Source: Candidatus Competibacteraceae bacterium (GTDB lineage Bacteria; Pseudomonadota; Gammaproteobacteria; Competibacterales; Competibacteraceae). Taken from it: a stretch of 64,000 nt of DNA. Each line of letters begins with the position of its first letter. Within the stretch, counting starts at the first letter, position 1. Both the position numbers and the translations under genes were made by a program. The notes under the pieces were generated by a model. It ran no database searches and was not told the origin of the DNA. It saw only the letters and a program-made list of their open reading frames with translations. The stretch spans positions 186,001 to 250,000 of the forward strand of contig JADJPA010000001.1 in NCBI GenBank assembly GCA_016713505.1, written 5' to 3'. Positions 52,453 through 62,075 of this stretch are shown here, piece by piece.

Positions 52453-54122
52453 CAGGTCGGCTCCAGATCGGATTCATCATCCATTTCAAGCGGTGGTAAG
52501 GTTTCCAGCGGCAGCGTGAAGGTGAAGCAGGCGCCGCCGCCAGGGCGGTTGCCGGCGCTGATTGCTCCAGCGTGGGCCTCGATGATCGCCCGGCAGATGG
52601 ACAGCCCCAGGCCCAAGCCCGGCATCGCCGATTCCGGCTGGCCGCGAGTGAATTTTTCAAACAAACCCTCTTGGTGAGCGACGGGCAGGCCGGGTCCTTC
52701 ATCCCAGACGTCCACGATGGCCCGATCGGCCTCGGTGCGGGCCGCAACGCCGATGACAGTACCCGGCGGCGTGTATTTGGCGGCGTTCTGAAGCAAGTTG
52801 ACCAGCACCCGTTCGATCAGCACCGCATCGCAATTGACCAGCGGTAGTTCCAGGCCGAGCGCCAGTTGCAACGGGTGATCGCGCAGGGGTTGTTCCAGCA
52901 TCCGCAGCGCCGAGCCCACCAGTTCCTCCAGCGATTGCCAATCCTTGCGCAGCCGCACCCCGCCGACCGCTTGCAGCCTGGCCATGTCCAGCAGATTGTC
53001 GACCAGTAATGCCATCCGCATCGTCTGCTCGCGGATGGCGGCCAACGAGTCCTGAGAGGACGGCTGTCCGGCGGCCAGTTCCAGCGCCAAGGCTTCCGTC
53101 GAGCCGAGCAGCGCGGTCATCGGCGTGCGCAGATCGTGGGACAACCCCGCCAGCAGCGAGTTACGTTCTCGCTCCGCTTCCATTTTGACCAAGGTGTGAC
53201 GGGCGACCGTGGCGAAGTGCAGCCGCTCCAGAGCGATGGCGATCAACGCGGTGAACGTATCCAGCAACTGGCGCTGTCCCAAGCTCGCTGGCCGCCGCGG
53301 GTCAGGCGCCACCACCAGTACCCCGCGCGCGTGCGGCGCCGCCTTGAGCGGCAGATACAACAGCGGTAAGTCGGGTAAGTTGCCGCCGCTGGATTCCATC
53401 AGCGCGTTACGGTCGAAACACTGCTGCGCGAGGGCCAAATTCACCGATAACGGCTCGGGTCGCGTCGGGATCGCTTGCAAGCAACCGCGGTCGTCCGATG
53501 GCAGCAGCCGGGCCTTGATCCGCAGGCTGGTCTCGACCCAGCGCTCGCTGATCTCGATAACGTGTTCGACCGCCAGCGCGCCCGATAGCTCGCGCGCCAT
53601 TTCGTAGAGGTGACAAGCGCGCTCCTCGCGAGCCCGAGCGATGTGAGCTTGGTAGCGGAAGCGGGCGGTCAGTTGGCCGACGATCAAGCCGACGATCAGC
53701 ATGACGACGAACGTCAGGATGGCTTGCAGCGTGTCAAACGCAAACGCGAATCGCGGCGGCACGAACACGAAATTGAACGATAGCCCGTTGAGGACCGCCA
53801 CCAGGATCGCCGGACCGCGCCCGTACCCCGCCGCCACACCGACCACCACCAGCAAAAACAACATGATGATGTTGGCGTGATCGAAATAGGGTAAGAGCGG
53901 GATGGCGAGCAAGGTCACCCCCAAGGAAACCAGCAGGGCTACGAGGTAACCTGGTGGCGGGCGGAGCGGGTTGAATGGCGCGCGCAACCCCGTTCGCGCC
54001 ATCGGCCCGATCAAGGATAATTGCCACCGACGCCAGCCGCTGGGACGCTCGGTACCAGTCCTCTGTGCTTCGGGCTGAAGGAATCTGTCTGACGGGTCGG
54101 GTTCGGTCAGAGGCGTTTTCAT
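52452..54122 (-). CDS. kdpD: KdpD-like sensor kinase lacking the N-terminal domains
   Basis: Protein of about 556 residues from ATG at 54122; ATG at 54158 or the far start at 54227 are alternatives. It begins almost at the DUF4118 membrane domain (three to four helices; FNFVFVPPRFAF, LTFVVMLIVGLIVGQLTARF), then a GAF-like domain, HisKA (AGLSHDLRTPMTALLGS) and ATPase (LLQNAAKYTPPG, GLGLGLSICRAI). The 350-residue KdpD/USP part of E. coli KdpD is absent, so K+ or c-di-AMP sensing through that part is not possible. It is coupled to kdpE by overlap. Confidence 0.88.
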   Translation of the reverse strand: MKTPLTEPDPSDRFLQPEAQRTGTERPSGWRRWQLSLIGPMARTGLRAPFNPLRPPPGYLVALLVSLGVTLLAIPLLPYFDHANIIMLFLLVVVGVAAGYGRGPAILVAVLNGLSFNFVFVPPRFAFAFDTLQAILTFVVMLIVGLIVGQLTARFRYQAHIARAREERACHLYEMARELSGALAVEHVIEISERWVETSLRIKARLLPSDDRGCLQAIPTRPEPLSVNLALAQQCFDRNALMESSGGNLPDLPLLYLPLKAAPHARGVLVVAPDPRRPASLGQRQLLDTFTALIAIALERLHFATVARHTLVKMEAERERNSLLAGLSHDLRTPMTALLGSTEALALELAAGQPSSQDSLAAIREQTMRMALLVDNLLDMARLQAVGGVRLRKDWQSLEELVGSALRMLEQPLRDHPLQLALGLELPLVNCDAVLIERVLVNLLQNAAKYTPPGTVIGVAARTEADRAIVDVWDEGPGLPVAHQEGLFEKFTRGQPESAMPGLGLGLSICRAIIEAHAGAISAGNRPGGGACFTFTLPLETLPPLEMDDESDLEPT

Positions 54123-54256
54123 GTCGGGTGTGGCGGGCCAATCAGAATGAGGGGACATGATCCATCGGCCGATCGCGCGCGGCGCGCTTCCCCATAACCG
54201 TCTCGATGGCGTGAAGCGTAAACGCACGTTTGAAAAAATGGGGTAAAAATGAGAGA

Positions 54257-54279
54257 GCGCCGTGTAAAGAAATTATAAA
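54257..54279 (-). promoter_or_regulatory. KdpE-like box upstream of kdpDE
   Basis: The minus strand reads TTTATAATTTCTTTACACGGCGC, a 23-base string that I align at 19 of 23 positions to the E. coli kdpFABC KdpE site as I recall it (TTTATACTTTTTTTACACCC...). It lies 135 bases before the chosen kdpD start and also upstream of the divergent siroheme reductase gene, so it could control either or both. Confidence 0.5.
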
Positions 54280-54469
54280 TTTTAGCGGGCGCTCCGCGCG
54301 CTCGCCTGACCGGCAATCCGCGCGCTCTAAATAAGCAATGAATATAACTTTATGGATAAAAAATACTTTGTTTGCATATGGGGCGATGATAAGGTCACAA
54401 ACCCAATTTTTCCGCGCCGGCTCGGACCGGAGCGGGATGACCGGACTTTCAGGCGGTGGACTTGTCACG

Positions 54470-56170
54470 ATGTATCAGTACGACCAATACGATCAAACGC
54501 TAGTCGAGGAACGGGTGGCTCAATACCGGGGTCAGGTGCGGCGTTACCTGGCCGGCGAGTTGAGCGATGATGAATTCCGACCGTTGCGGCTGATGAACGG
54601 CCTTTATATCCAGCGCCACGCGCCGATGTTGCGGGTCGCCATCCCCTACGGCCTGCTGTCGTCGCGGCAACTACGGGCTCTGGCGGACATCGCCCGCCGC
54701 TACGACAAGGGCTACGGCCATTTCACCACCCGCCAGAACATTCAGTACAACTGGCCCAAGCTAGAGGAAACGCCGGACATTCTGGCCGAGCTGGCCAAGG
54801 TGCAGATGCACGCCATCCAGACCAGCGGCAACTGCATCCGCAACGTCACCGCCGACCACCTCTCGGGTGTGGCCAAGGATGAAATCGAAGACCCGCGCAT
54901 TTACTGCGAGATCATCCGGCAGTGGTCGACTTTCCATCCAGAATTTTCCTACCTGCCGCGCAAGTTCAAGATCGCCGTGACCGGGGCGCTTCACGACCGC
55001 GCGGCGGCGCAAGTCCACGATATCGGTTTGAACCTGCTGCGCAACGAGCGGGGCGAACTCGGTTTTCGGGTGCTGGTCGGCGGCGGCTTGGGGCGGACAC
55101 CGTTGATCGGTCACGTCATTCGTGAGTTTCTCCCGCAGCGCGATCTGCTGTCCTATCTGGAAGCGATTCTGCGGGTCTACAACCAGCATGGCCGGCGCGA
55201 CAATCTGTTCAAGGCCCGCATCAAGATTCTGGTCAAGGCCTTGAAGCCCGAGGTGTTTCGCCAACAGGTCGAAGCGGAATGGACGCAGATTCGGGAGTCC
55301 GGGCTGGTGCTGGACGAGCGCGAAATCGAGCGGGTCCGCCGGTTCTTCGCCCCGCCGCCTTACGATCTTGACGCCGCTTGCGATCTCAGTTTCGAACAGT
55401 GGTTGAAAGGCGATAAAGCGTTCGCGACTTGGGTGCGCTATAACGTCGCCGAGCACAAGGTCGCGGGCTATCGCAACGTGTTTTTGGCCTTGAAGGAACC
55501 GGATGTACCGCCCGGAGACATCACCGCCGAACAGATGGACGCGGTGGCCGATCTGGCCGATCGCTACAGCTTCGGCCAGGTTCGAGCCACCCACCACCAG
55601 AACCTGATGCTGGCGGACGTGCGGCAGGCCGAGCTCTATCCGCTGTGGCACGCCCTGAAGGCGCAGCGGCTGGCCGCGCCGGTGATCGGCACCCTGGCGG
55701 ATATGATCTGCTGCCCCGGCCTGGATTTTTGCAGTCTGGCCAACGCCAGCTCCATCGCCATCGCCCGCCAGATCAACGAAAAATTCGACCGGTTCGACTA
55801 TCTCTACGATCTGGGCGAGTTGCGGCTCAACATGTCCGGCTGCATGAACGCCTGCGGCCACCATCACGTCGGCCACATCGGCATTCTCGGCGTGGACAAG
55901 AAAGGGGAGGAGTGGTACCAGATTTCGCTGGGCGGCTCCTCGGAAAACGCGGCGTCGCTGGGCGATATCCTCGGCCCCTCGGTCCCCAAGACCGAGGTCG
56001 CCAACACCCTGGAGCGGCTGCTGGAGGTCTATTTGGACCGGCGCGAAGACGGCGAGCGCTTCATCGACACGTTCCGCCGGATCGGACTCGAACCGTTCCG
56101 GGTGCGGGCCTACGCGCCGGGCAGCGATCAAGCCAAACAGGAGCAGGAGCGTTATGCGGTCGGTTATTAA
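54470..56170 (+). CDS. cysI: Siroheme sulfite/nitrite reductase (hemoprotein)
   Basis: Protein of 566 residues from ATG at 54470 (MYQYDQYD); the frame is open to 54338 but the added 44 residues lack family resemblance. It has two ferredoxin-like/siroheme half-domains (GHFTTRQNIQYNW, SGNCIRNVTADH, RATHHQNLMLADV) and the 4Fe-4S/siroheme cysteines C415-x5-C421 (CCPGLDFCSLANAS) and C458-x3-C462 (NMSGCMNACGHHH). It reduces sulfite to sulfide, or possibly nitrite. The DUF934 gene overlapping its 3' end is typical of assimilatory sulfite reductase in proteobacteria. Confidence 0.9.
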   Translation: MYQYDQYDQTLVEERVAQYRGQVRRYLAGELSDDEFRPLRLMNGLYIQRHAPMLRVAIPYGLLSSRQLRALADIARRYDKGYGHFTTRQNIQYNWPKLEETPDILAELAKVQMHAIQTSGNCIRNVTADHLSGVAKDEIEDPRIYCEIIRQWSTFHPEFSYLPRKFKIAVTGALHDRAAAQVHDIGLNLLRNERGELGFRVLVGGGLGRTPLIGHVIREFLPQRDLLSYLEAILRVYNQHGRRDNLFKARIKILVKALKPEVFRQQVEAEWTQIRESGLVLDEREIERVRRFFAPPPYDLDAACDLSFEQWLKGDKAFATWVRYNVAEHKVAGYRNVFLALKEPDVPPGDITAEQMDAVADLADRYSFGQVRATHHQNLMLADVRQAELYPLWHALKAQRLAAPVIGTLADMICCPGLDFCSLANASSIAIARQINEKFDRFDYLYDLGELRLNMSGCMNACGHHHVGHIGILGVDKKGEEWYQISLGGSSENAASLGDILGPSVPKTEVANTLERLLEVYLDRREDGERFIDTFRRIGLEPFRVRAYAPGSDQAKQEQERYAVGY

Positions 56171-56639
56171 AGGACGGCGGATCGTCGAAGACCGTTGGCA
56201 GTCTATCGCCGACGATGCCGAGTTGCCGGCTGGCGCGGTGATCGTAGCCCTGGCGCGCTGGCGGCGGGAGCGGGCGGCGTTGCTGGCGCGGGACGAACCG
56301 GTCGGCGTCCGGCTGCCGAACACGGCCGACGTGACCGAACTGGCCGAGGATTTGCCGAAGCTGGCGGTGGTGGCGCTGGAGTTTCCCAAGTTTTCCGACG
56401 GCCGCGCCTACTCGCAAGCCCGGTTGCTGCGGGAGCGTTTCGGCTATCGGGGAGAGATCCGGGCGGTCGGGGACGTGCTGCGCGATCAACTGTTCTTCAT
56501 GGCGCGCAGCGGCTTCGATGCGTTCGAGCTGCGCGAGGATCGCAGCCTGGAAGAAGCCCTGGCGGCGTTCGGTGATTTCAGCGAGAGCTATCAGCCGGCG
56601 GCCGATCAGCCGCAACCGCTGTACCGGCGGGCGCGCTGA
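56154..56639 (+). CDS. DUF934 protein, sulfite-reductase partner
   Basis: Protein of 161 residues that overlaps the end of cysI by 17 bases. The DUF934 core is seen: VGVRLPNTADVTELAEDLPK, VVALEFPKFSDGRAYSQARL and VLRDQLFFMARSGFDAFEL. It is found next to CysI in many proteobacteria that lack CysJ and is thought to help deliver electrons or assemble the enzyme; the exact role is unproven. Confidence 0.88.
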   Translation: MRSVIKGRRIVEDRWQSIADDAELPAGAVIVALARWRRERAALLARDEPVGVRLPNTADVTELAEDLPKLAVVALEFPKFSDGRAYSQARLLRERFGYRGEIRAVGDVLRDQLFFMARSGFDAFELREDRSLEEALAAFGDFSESYQPAADQPQPLYRRAR

Positions 56640-56669
56640 GCGCGCCAAGCCGCGCGTTCTGGCCGCCGG

Positions 56670-57482
56670 TCACTGTAAATACCAATCCGGGGGGATCGGA
56701 TTCTCCAGCGTTTCGACCGGTTCGCCGGTTTGAGCCGCATCCCCTCCCAGCACGTTCACCACCACGGTGGTCACGTTGTCGCTGGCATCTCGCATCAGCG
56801 CCAAGTGGATGAAAGCCTTGACCGCTTCCTGACAGTTGTGATTGCTGTGTACCAGCAGGCGGGCGATTTCTTCATCGCTGACGGTTTTGTTGAGACCGTC
56901 GCTGCACAACAGAAACATGTCGCCGGCTTGCAGGGGATAGATGGCTTCATCGATCGCCAGCTCTTCCGTCGAACCGACCGCGCGGGTGATGACGTTGGCC
57001 AGCGGATGGCGATGGGCGTCCTCGGAGGCGATCAGGCCCTGGTCGACCAGTTCCTGCACGTGGCTGTGATCGCGGGTCAACTGTTGCAATTGGCCGTTTT
57101 GCAGCCGGTAGATGCGGCTATCTCCCACCCACAGACAAGCGCAGTGGGCGCCGTGGAGCAGCAGCACCACCACCGTGCTGCCGATGGTGCGGTTGTGGTA
57201 GCGCTGGGCCGACTCCTCGCGCAAGCGTCGGTTCACGTCCTTCAGGCCTTCCCGGACCGAGTTCAAAAATTCCTCCCAATCATTGGGCGGCACGATCTGC
57301 TGCAAGGTTTCGACGATCATCTGGCTGGCGATGTCGCCGGCCTCATGTCCGCCCATCCCGTCGGCGACCGTCCAGAGACCGACCTCCGGCAGGGCCAGGC
57401 AGGCATCCTCATTGATGGCCCGGACCATGCCGACGTGACTGCGGCCGGCGGACGACCATTGAAAGGCTTGCTTTTCAGTCAT
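56670..57482 (-). CDS. PP2C-type protein phosphatase of the type VI locus
   Basis: Protein of 270 residues from ATG at 57482 (MTEKQAFQW). PP2C metal and active-site motifs are complete: GMVRAINEDACLA, TVADGMGGHEAGD, LWVGDSRIYRLQNG, ITRAVGS, LLCSDGLNKTVSDEEI and DASDNVTTVVV. It removes phosphates placed by a PpkA-type kinase and resets T6SS firing (PppA/Stp1 in other species). It lies 2 bases after tagF. Confidence 0.9.
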   Translation of the reverse strand: MTEKQAFQWSSAGRSHVGMVRAINEDACLALPEVGLWTVADGMGGHEAGDIASQMIVETLQQIVPPNDWEEFLNSVREGLKDVNRRLREESAQRYHNRTIGSTVVVLLLHGAHCACLWVGDSRIYRLQNGQLQQLTRDHSHVQELVDQGLIASEDAHRHPLANVITRAVGSTEELAIDEAIYPLQAGDMFLLCSDGLNKTVSDEEIARLLVHSNHNCQEAVKAFIHLALMRDASDNVTTVVVNVLGGDAAQTGEPVETLENPIPPDWYLQ

Positions 57483-57484
57483 GA

Positions 57485-58267
57485 TCAAGTCTCCTCGGCG
57501 GCGGATGGCTTCCCCGAGCGGGGAGCGATACCGACAAACTGTTTTTCGGTCCAGCCCCATTGCCGCCACTCTCCGACCATCAACGCCACAAAACCGGAAA
57601 CCGGCGGCAAGCCGTTGCAAATCAGCAGGCACCGGGCGATCCGCTCGGAACCCTCGGTCCACCAAAGGCTGATTTGAGGAAAGAGCCGTCGCAACAGCTC
57701 ATCGGCCAGCGCCGGCGCTATCGAGCCGAAATCCAACGGGTCGGGAAGGGGATAATACCAAGAGCTGTCGGCCGCCGTGCCGGCGGTCGCGGTCGGAACC
57801 GGTGGCGCGCTCAGCGCCGCTACTTTGCGGCTGAAATCGTCCACATCCAGGCGGTCGAGGTCCAGACCCGCCAGCGCCAGTTGCTCGGCTTGCTGAAACC
57901 ACGCCCCAGCGGTCACCGGCAACCCGAACAGGGACTGGGCCGCCTCCAGGGGAACGGCGATCACCAAAGGATAGTAACGGCCCACTCGGTCGACGCTCGG
58001 CATCAAAATCCCTGTGTAAGGAACCGGTCCGCACAAACCCGCGTCGAGCGCGAACCGCCAGATCGGGCTGGTACAATAACACTCACGCCAGCTCCCGCCC
58101 AACTGCAAGTGGCTTTCGGCGATCGCCTCTTGCAACCAGCCGTCCCAGGGATCGAGGAACGATTTGGGCAAATGACGACCGATAAAATCACCCCGTCCGG
58201 GCAATTTACCGAAAAAGCCGGCTACGGATCGGCCATCGGGGGCGGAATTGGCGGTGTTTTCAGACAT
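57485..58267 (-). CDS. tagF: Type VI secretion-associated protein TagF
   Basis: Protein of 260 residues of the TagF/ImpM family: GFFGKLPGRGDFIGRHLP at the N-terminus, LDPWDGWLQEAI, WRFALDAGLCG, LMPSVDRVGRYYPLVIA and a C-terminal SLWWTEGS part. TagF represses T6SS assembly after translation in Pseudomonas. It lies between tssM and the PP2C phosphatase, as in phosphorylation-controlled T6SS clusters. Confidence 0.92.
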   Translation of the reverse strand: MSENTANSAPDGRSVAGFFGKLPGRGDFIGRHLPKSFLDPWDGWLQEAIAESHLQLGGSWRECYCTSPIWRFALDAGLCGPVPYTGILMPSVDRVGRYYPLVIAVPLEAAQSLFGLPVTAGAWFQQAEQLALAGLDLDRLDVDDFSRKVAALSAPPVPTATAGTAADSSWYYPLPDPLDFGSIAPALADELLRRLFPQISLWWTEGSERIARCLLICNGLPPVSGFVALMVGEWRQWGWTEKQFVGIAPRSGKPSAAEET

Positions 58268-58319
58268 AAACCTGCCTGTTTCTTACCGGGTTATTTGGTT
58301 AAGTATTTGAAATAATTTA

Positions 58320-61300
58320 CTATAATTGTTCTGGGCACTGGAGTTTCTCCAATTCCCGCAAGCGGAAGGGGTTGCCGCCGGCGGTGCGAAGTTCGTAGAT
58401 CGCCTGTCTGCCGCCCAGTTGAAACGTTACCCGAAATTGGCCGTTGCCAGTCGGCTGCATCTGCGCCTGATCGAGCAGTTTGAACCAGGCCCAAGGGCCG
58501 GTTTCGCTGTATTGCAGCGGGTCGCCGCCGCCCGGCGCCGCGAACTGAAGACGCGCTTGGCCGGATGCGCCGGTCCACTGAAAATCGGCAGCCCGCGCGG
58601 CCTGACCCATAGTATAGGTCAGCGTCTGGCCATCCAGTCCGATGATGGTTTGGCCGACATCCGCGCTGGCTTCGAGGGGGGTCAATTGAAAGCGGACCGC
58701 CGGGGTCTGGCTGTTGCCGCCGAACAGGGCGGCGCGCACGGCGGCGGCGCGCTGGAACAATTGCAGAGCTTCCGGGGAAATCATCTGTTCGGGACCGGTC
58801 GGACCGCGCCAGCGCCAAACGCCTTGGGAGGTATCCACATAGTTTTGCAGGTGCTGCTTGAAGTAACTGTCCAGGAGTCCGTTCGGCCCGAAGAAGCGGC
58901 CGAAGGCCGCCAGGGTGGCGTCCGGCGGTCCTTGGATGGTGCGGCTGGCGCCGGCGCCAGGGGTTTGGCCGACCCACTGAATAGTGTTGGTCGCGACGGC
59001 GGGGGCCGGCCCGCCCCCGCCCCCGCCCGGTCCGGGGCCGCTCCATTGGATGGCGCTGCGGACCAGGGGGTAGCGGCCGTTGAGATTGTCCTGAAAAAAA
59101 GCGGCGATTTGGGCCGCTTTCCATTGTGCGTTCAACCGGTCGCGCAGGCTGCGGACAATATCGATGCTGTCCGTGGCCAGTTTGACGAGCAGGGTATTGA
59201 AGGGGGGCGGCTTGCGGGCGGCTTCGATCTGGAGCTGGTTGGCCACGCCGGCAAACTGGTCCTTGAGGTTCTGCGCCACGCTGCCGTCCGGGCTGGCTTC
59301 CCGCGCCCGGCCGATGGCGTTCATGTGGCCGTAGAGGTCGTTGAGCGCCGACAGCGTTTTATCAAGCGGCGGGATGGCGCCCTCGGGGCCGCCGATTTCA
59401 CGCCCGTACTGACCGTTCAGACCCAGCAAGCGCGGATCGACGCCGCAGCTCAGCGCCTTGGCCGCCGTGGGGGCATCGGCTTTGTTGATGATGCCGGCGA
59501 TCTTCTCGGTCAGCGACTGATCGGCCGGCGGGGTTTTAGCGGCCGGCGCCGGCGCGGGCGGCCGGTCCAGGGCCGTTTCGCGGGCGATGGTCTGAAACAG
59601 CGTGCGCAGCGGCGACGCCGGCCCGGACAGCACCTGTAAGATGTCCAGCGCCGCTCCTGGATTATCGAATTCCTTGAGCTTGATATCGTTCAGCAATTCT
59701 TGCCACAACCGCAGGTAGTCGCTCAGATAAAGGCGGCAGAGGTTGTCGGCGATCTGTTGCCGCTCGGCCGGATTGTTCGAAACCTGCGCCACCGCACCCA
59801 AAATCCAGCTCTCATCAGCCAGTCGGTCCACCAGTTTCGGGCTCTCGGTTAAAAAAAAATGGTAGTAGCCGTTATAGGTATACAAACCGGGTATGCCGCC
59901 GTTCAGCGGCTGGCCGCTCTTGCGGTCGAGGACGCGGGGTGCGTCCGGGCCGGCGGCGGCGGTCAGGCCGAGCTCTGGCGGGTCGCCGGCTTGGCGCTGG
60001 TCGTGCTTGAGCCGCTCGTAGACCCGTTGGGCCAGGGGAATCTGGTTCAGCAGGGCGCGGCTGCTCTGGATCAGAGCGTTGTCCAGGGCGATGGGCGATT
60101 TCAGGGGCGCTTGTTCCAGCAGCGCGTCGAGATGGGCGCTCAGATGGTCGCGCTGTTCCCGGCTGATGGTGCGGGGCAGATGGGTCTGCCATTCCTGTTC
60201 CAGCCAGCTCTTGACGGTCTTGGCGTCGAAATGCTCGGTGTCGTCCATCATCAGATAGACCTTGAGCGTGTCGTACAGCGCGCCGGGGTTGGTGGCGCTC
60301 TGGCGTAGCCGTTCTTCCAGGCGCAGGATGATGCGGGGTAGCAAGGCCTGACCGAGCAGACGCTGGTAGATCGCCTGCGCCTCGCCGCCGAGCTTGTCGC
60401 CCTGATAAAGCCCAAAGCCCATCAGCCAGGGTTTGCTGGCGTCGCGGTCGCTGTAGCCGCCGGGGATGGCGCGGGCGGCGTCCAGCAAAGGCAGGGCGGC
60501 GACCGGGTCGGTTTGGTCGGGGGATAAGGCCTGAAGCTGCTGGGCGACTTCGAGCCGCTGTTTTTCCACCGCGCGCACGTACATTTCGTTGCGGGCGTAA
60601 CTGGTCAGCCACAGCGCCGCCGCCGCGGCGGTGACCAGCAAGGCGGCGGCATAAGCCCCGCGTTGGATCCAGGACCGCCAGCGCTCCACCTTCAGATTGG
60701 TGCCGGCGAGGCCGGATTCGGGAAAAATCACCTCGCGCAACAGGCGGGTGATGAAGTAGCTGCGGCCTTTGCCCGAAAAAGCGCTCGATAGCTGCCGGCG
60801 CAAGCCGAAGGTGCTGGCCAGCGCGCTCATCAGCCGGTCGATCGGGGTGCCTTCCTGAGTACCGCTGGTGAAATAGACGCCGCGCAGCAGGACGCGCTCC
60901 TCGAAGCGGCTGGGTCGGAACACCTCCTTGAGGAAGCGCTCGGCCATTGGCTTCAGCGAGCCAAACTGCTGGGGGAAGGTGTAAATCAGGTCGCGCCGCT
61001 GCGGGTCGCGCTCGTCCTGCAAGCGCTCGACCAGGCGGTCGTTCAAGCGCTGTTCCAGCAGCTCGATTTCGGCGGTGAACTGTTGGACCACTCCGTCAGG
61101 ATTGGTGGGGTCATCCATCGGCAGGGTCAAACCCCAAACCTGATCCCGCTCTTCCTTGCCGAGATCGGCGAAGAATTCGACGAAGCCGGCGATCAGGTCA
61201 GCCTTGGTGAACAGCACGTAAATCGGAAAGCGGATGCCGAAATGCTCGTGCAGTTCCTGCACCCGTTGCTTGATGGCCTGCGCCTGGGCTTCGCGTTCCT

Positions 61301-62066
61301 CTTCGCGCTGCTGCATCAGGTCGGCGAGGCTGATGGCGATGAACGCGCCGTTGATGGGGCGGCGGCGGCGGTGTTTCTTCAAGAGATCCAGGAAGCCGCG
61401 CCAAGCGGCCCGGTCTACTTCCTCGTGGCTGTCCTGGGTGGTGTAGCGGCCGGCGGTGTCCAGCAGGACGGCCTCATCGGTGAACCACCAATCGCAGTTG
61501 CGGGTGCCGCCCACGCCGCGCACCTTGCCCGCGCCCAGCGGGAAGCGTAGGCCGGAGTTGATCAGCGCCGTGGTCTTGCCGGAGCCGGGCGGGCCGATGA
61601 TGATGTACCAGGGCAGTTGGTAGAGATATTGGCCGCGGCCGGTCTTGCCGCCCAGCTTGGTCTTTTTGAGGACTCCCAGCGCGTCGTCGAACCCGCGCTT
61701 GAGCGTGGAAATCTCCTCGGCCGAGGCGGCGTCCCGCTCTTTTTTCTTCTGCTCCTTTTCGCGGGCTTCCGGACTGGGTTGGCCCGCCGCCTGGCCGCCT
61801 TCGCCGAGCTGGCCGGCCTGTCTGGCCAAATCCGCCAGCATGTCGCGGTTGCTGCGCAAGGTCTGGATGTAGTAGATGACCTTGTAGAGGGCCATGGAGC
61901 CGCCGAAGGCCGCGATGGTCACGATGCGGCCCATATCGGTGGCGAGCGGGGAAGCGCCGGCCACCGAGATCAGCGGTCCCAGATACCAGATCAGGGCGAT
62001 GACGGCGGCGAAGCCGGTCAGGCCGATGAACAAGGGATGTTTGAGAAAATTCAGGATCTTTTTCAT
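58320..62066 (-). CDS. tssM: Type VI secretion inner-membrane protein TssM (IcmF)
   Basis: Protein of 1248 residues with membrane helices at about 12-36, 46-66 and 470-492. The cytoplasmic part between the second and third helix holds a Walker A (GPPGSGKT, 158-165) and a Walker B-like region (AVLLDTAGRY, LFTKADLIAGF). The large periplasmic domain ends in a beta-rich C-terminal part. It forms the trans-envelope complex with TssL and TssJ. The C-terminal half contains Pro/Gly/Ala-rich linkers (PGPGGGGGGPAP). It starts 9 bases after tssL. Confidence 0.95.
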   Translation of the reverse strand: MKKILNFLKHPLFIGLTGFAAVIALIWYLGPLISVAGASPLATDMGRIVTIAAFGGSMALYKVIYYIQTLRSNRDMLADLARQAGQLGEGGQAAGQPSPEAREKEQKKKERDAASAEEISTLKRGFDDALGVLKKTKLGGKTGRGQYLYQLPWYIIIGPPGSGKTTALINSGLRFPLGAGKVRGVGGTRNCDWWFTDEAVLLDTAGRYTTQDSHEEVDRAAWRGFLDLLKKHRRRRPINGAFIAISLADLMQQREEEREAQAQAIKQRVQELHEHFGIRFPIYVLFTKADLIAGFVEFFADLGKEERDQVWGLTLPMDDPTNPDGVVQQFTAEIELLEQRLNDRLVERLQDERDPQRRDLIYTFPQQFGSLKPMAERFLKEVFRPSRFEERVLLRGVYFTSGTQEGTPIDRLMSALASTFGLRRQLSSAFSGKGRSYFITRLLREVIFPESGLAGTNLKVERWRSWIQRGAYAAALLVTAAAAALWLTSYARNEMYVRAVEKQRLEVAQQLQALSPDQTDPVAALPLLDAARAIPGGYSDRDASKPWLMGFGLYQGDKLGGEAQAIYQRLLGQALLPRIILRLEERLRQSATNPGALYDTLKVYLMMDDTEHFDAKTVKSWLEQEWQTHLPRTISREQRDHLSAHLDALLEQAPLKSPIALDNALIQSSRALLNQIPLAQRVYERLKHDQRQAGDPPELGLTAAAGPDAPRVLDRKSGQPLNGGIPGLYTYNGYYHFFLTESPKLVDRLADESWILGAVAQVSNNPAERQQIADNLCRLYLSDYLRLWQELLNDIKLKEFDNPGAALDILQVLSGPASPLRTLFQTIARETALDRPPAPAPAAKTPPADQSLTEKIAGIINKADAPTAAKALSCGVDPRLLGLNGQYGREIGGPEGAIPPLDKTLSALNDLYGHMNAIGRAREASPDGSVAQNLKDQFAGVANQLQIEAARKPPPFNTLLVKLATDSIDIVRSLRDRLNAQWKAAQIAAFFQDNLNGRYPLVRSAIQWSGPGPGGGGGGPAPAVATNTIQWVGQTPGAGASRTIQGPPDATLAAFGRFFGPNGLLDSYFKQHLQNYVDTSQGVWRWRGPTGPEQMISPEALQLFQRAAAVRAALFGGNSQTPAVRFQLTPLEASADVGQTIIGLDGQTLTYTMGQAARAADFQWTGASGQARLQFAAPGGGDPLQYSETGPWAWFKLLDQAQMQPTGNGQFRVTFQLGGRQAIYELRTAGGNPFRLRELEKLQCPEQL

Positions 62067-62075
62067 GAGCCCGAC

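Noticed and set aside
54338..54469. N-terminal extension of the siroheme reductase from ATG 54338
   Set aside because: The added 44 residues have no family resemblance and cover the promoter region; ATG 54470 fits homologue length.
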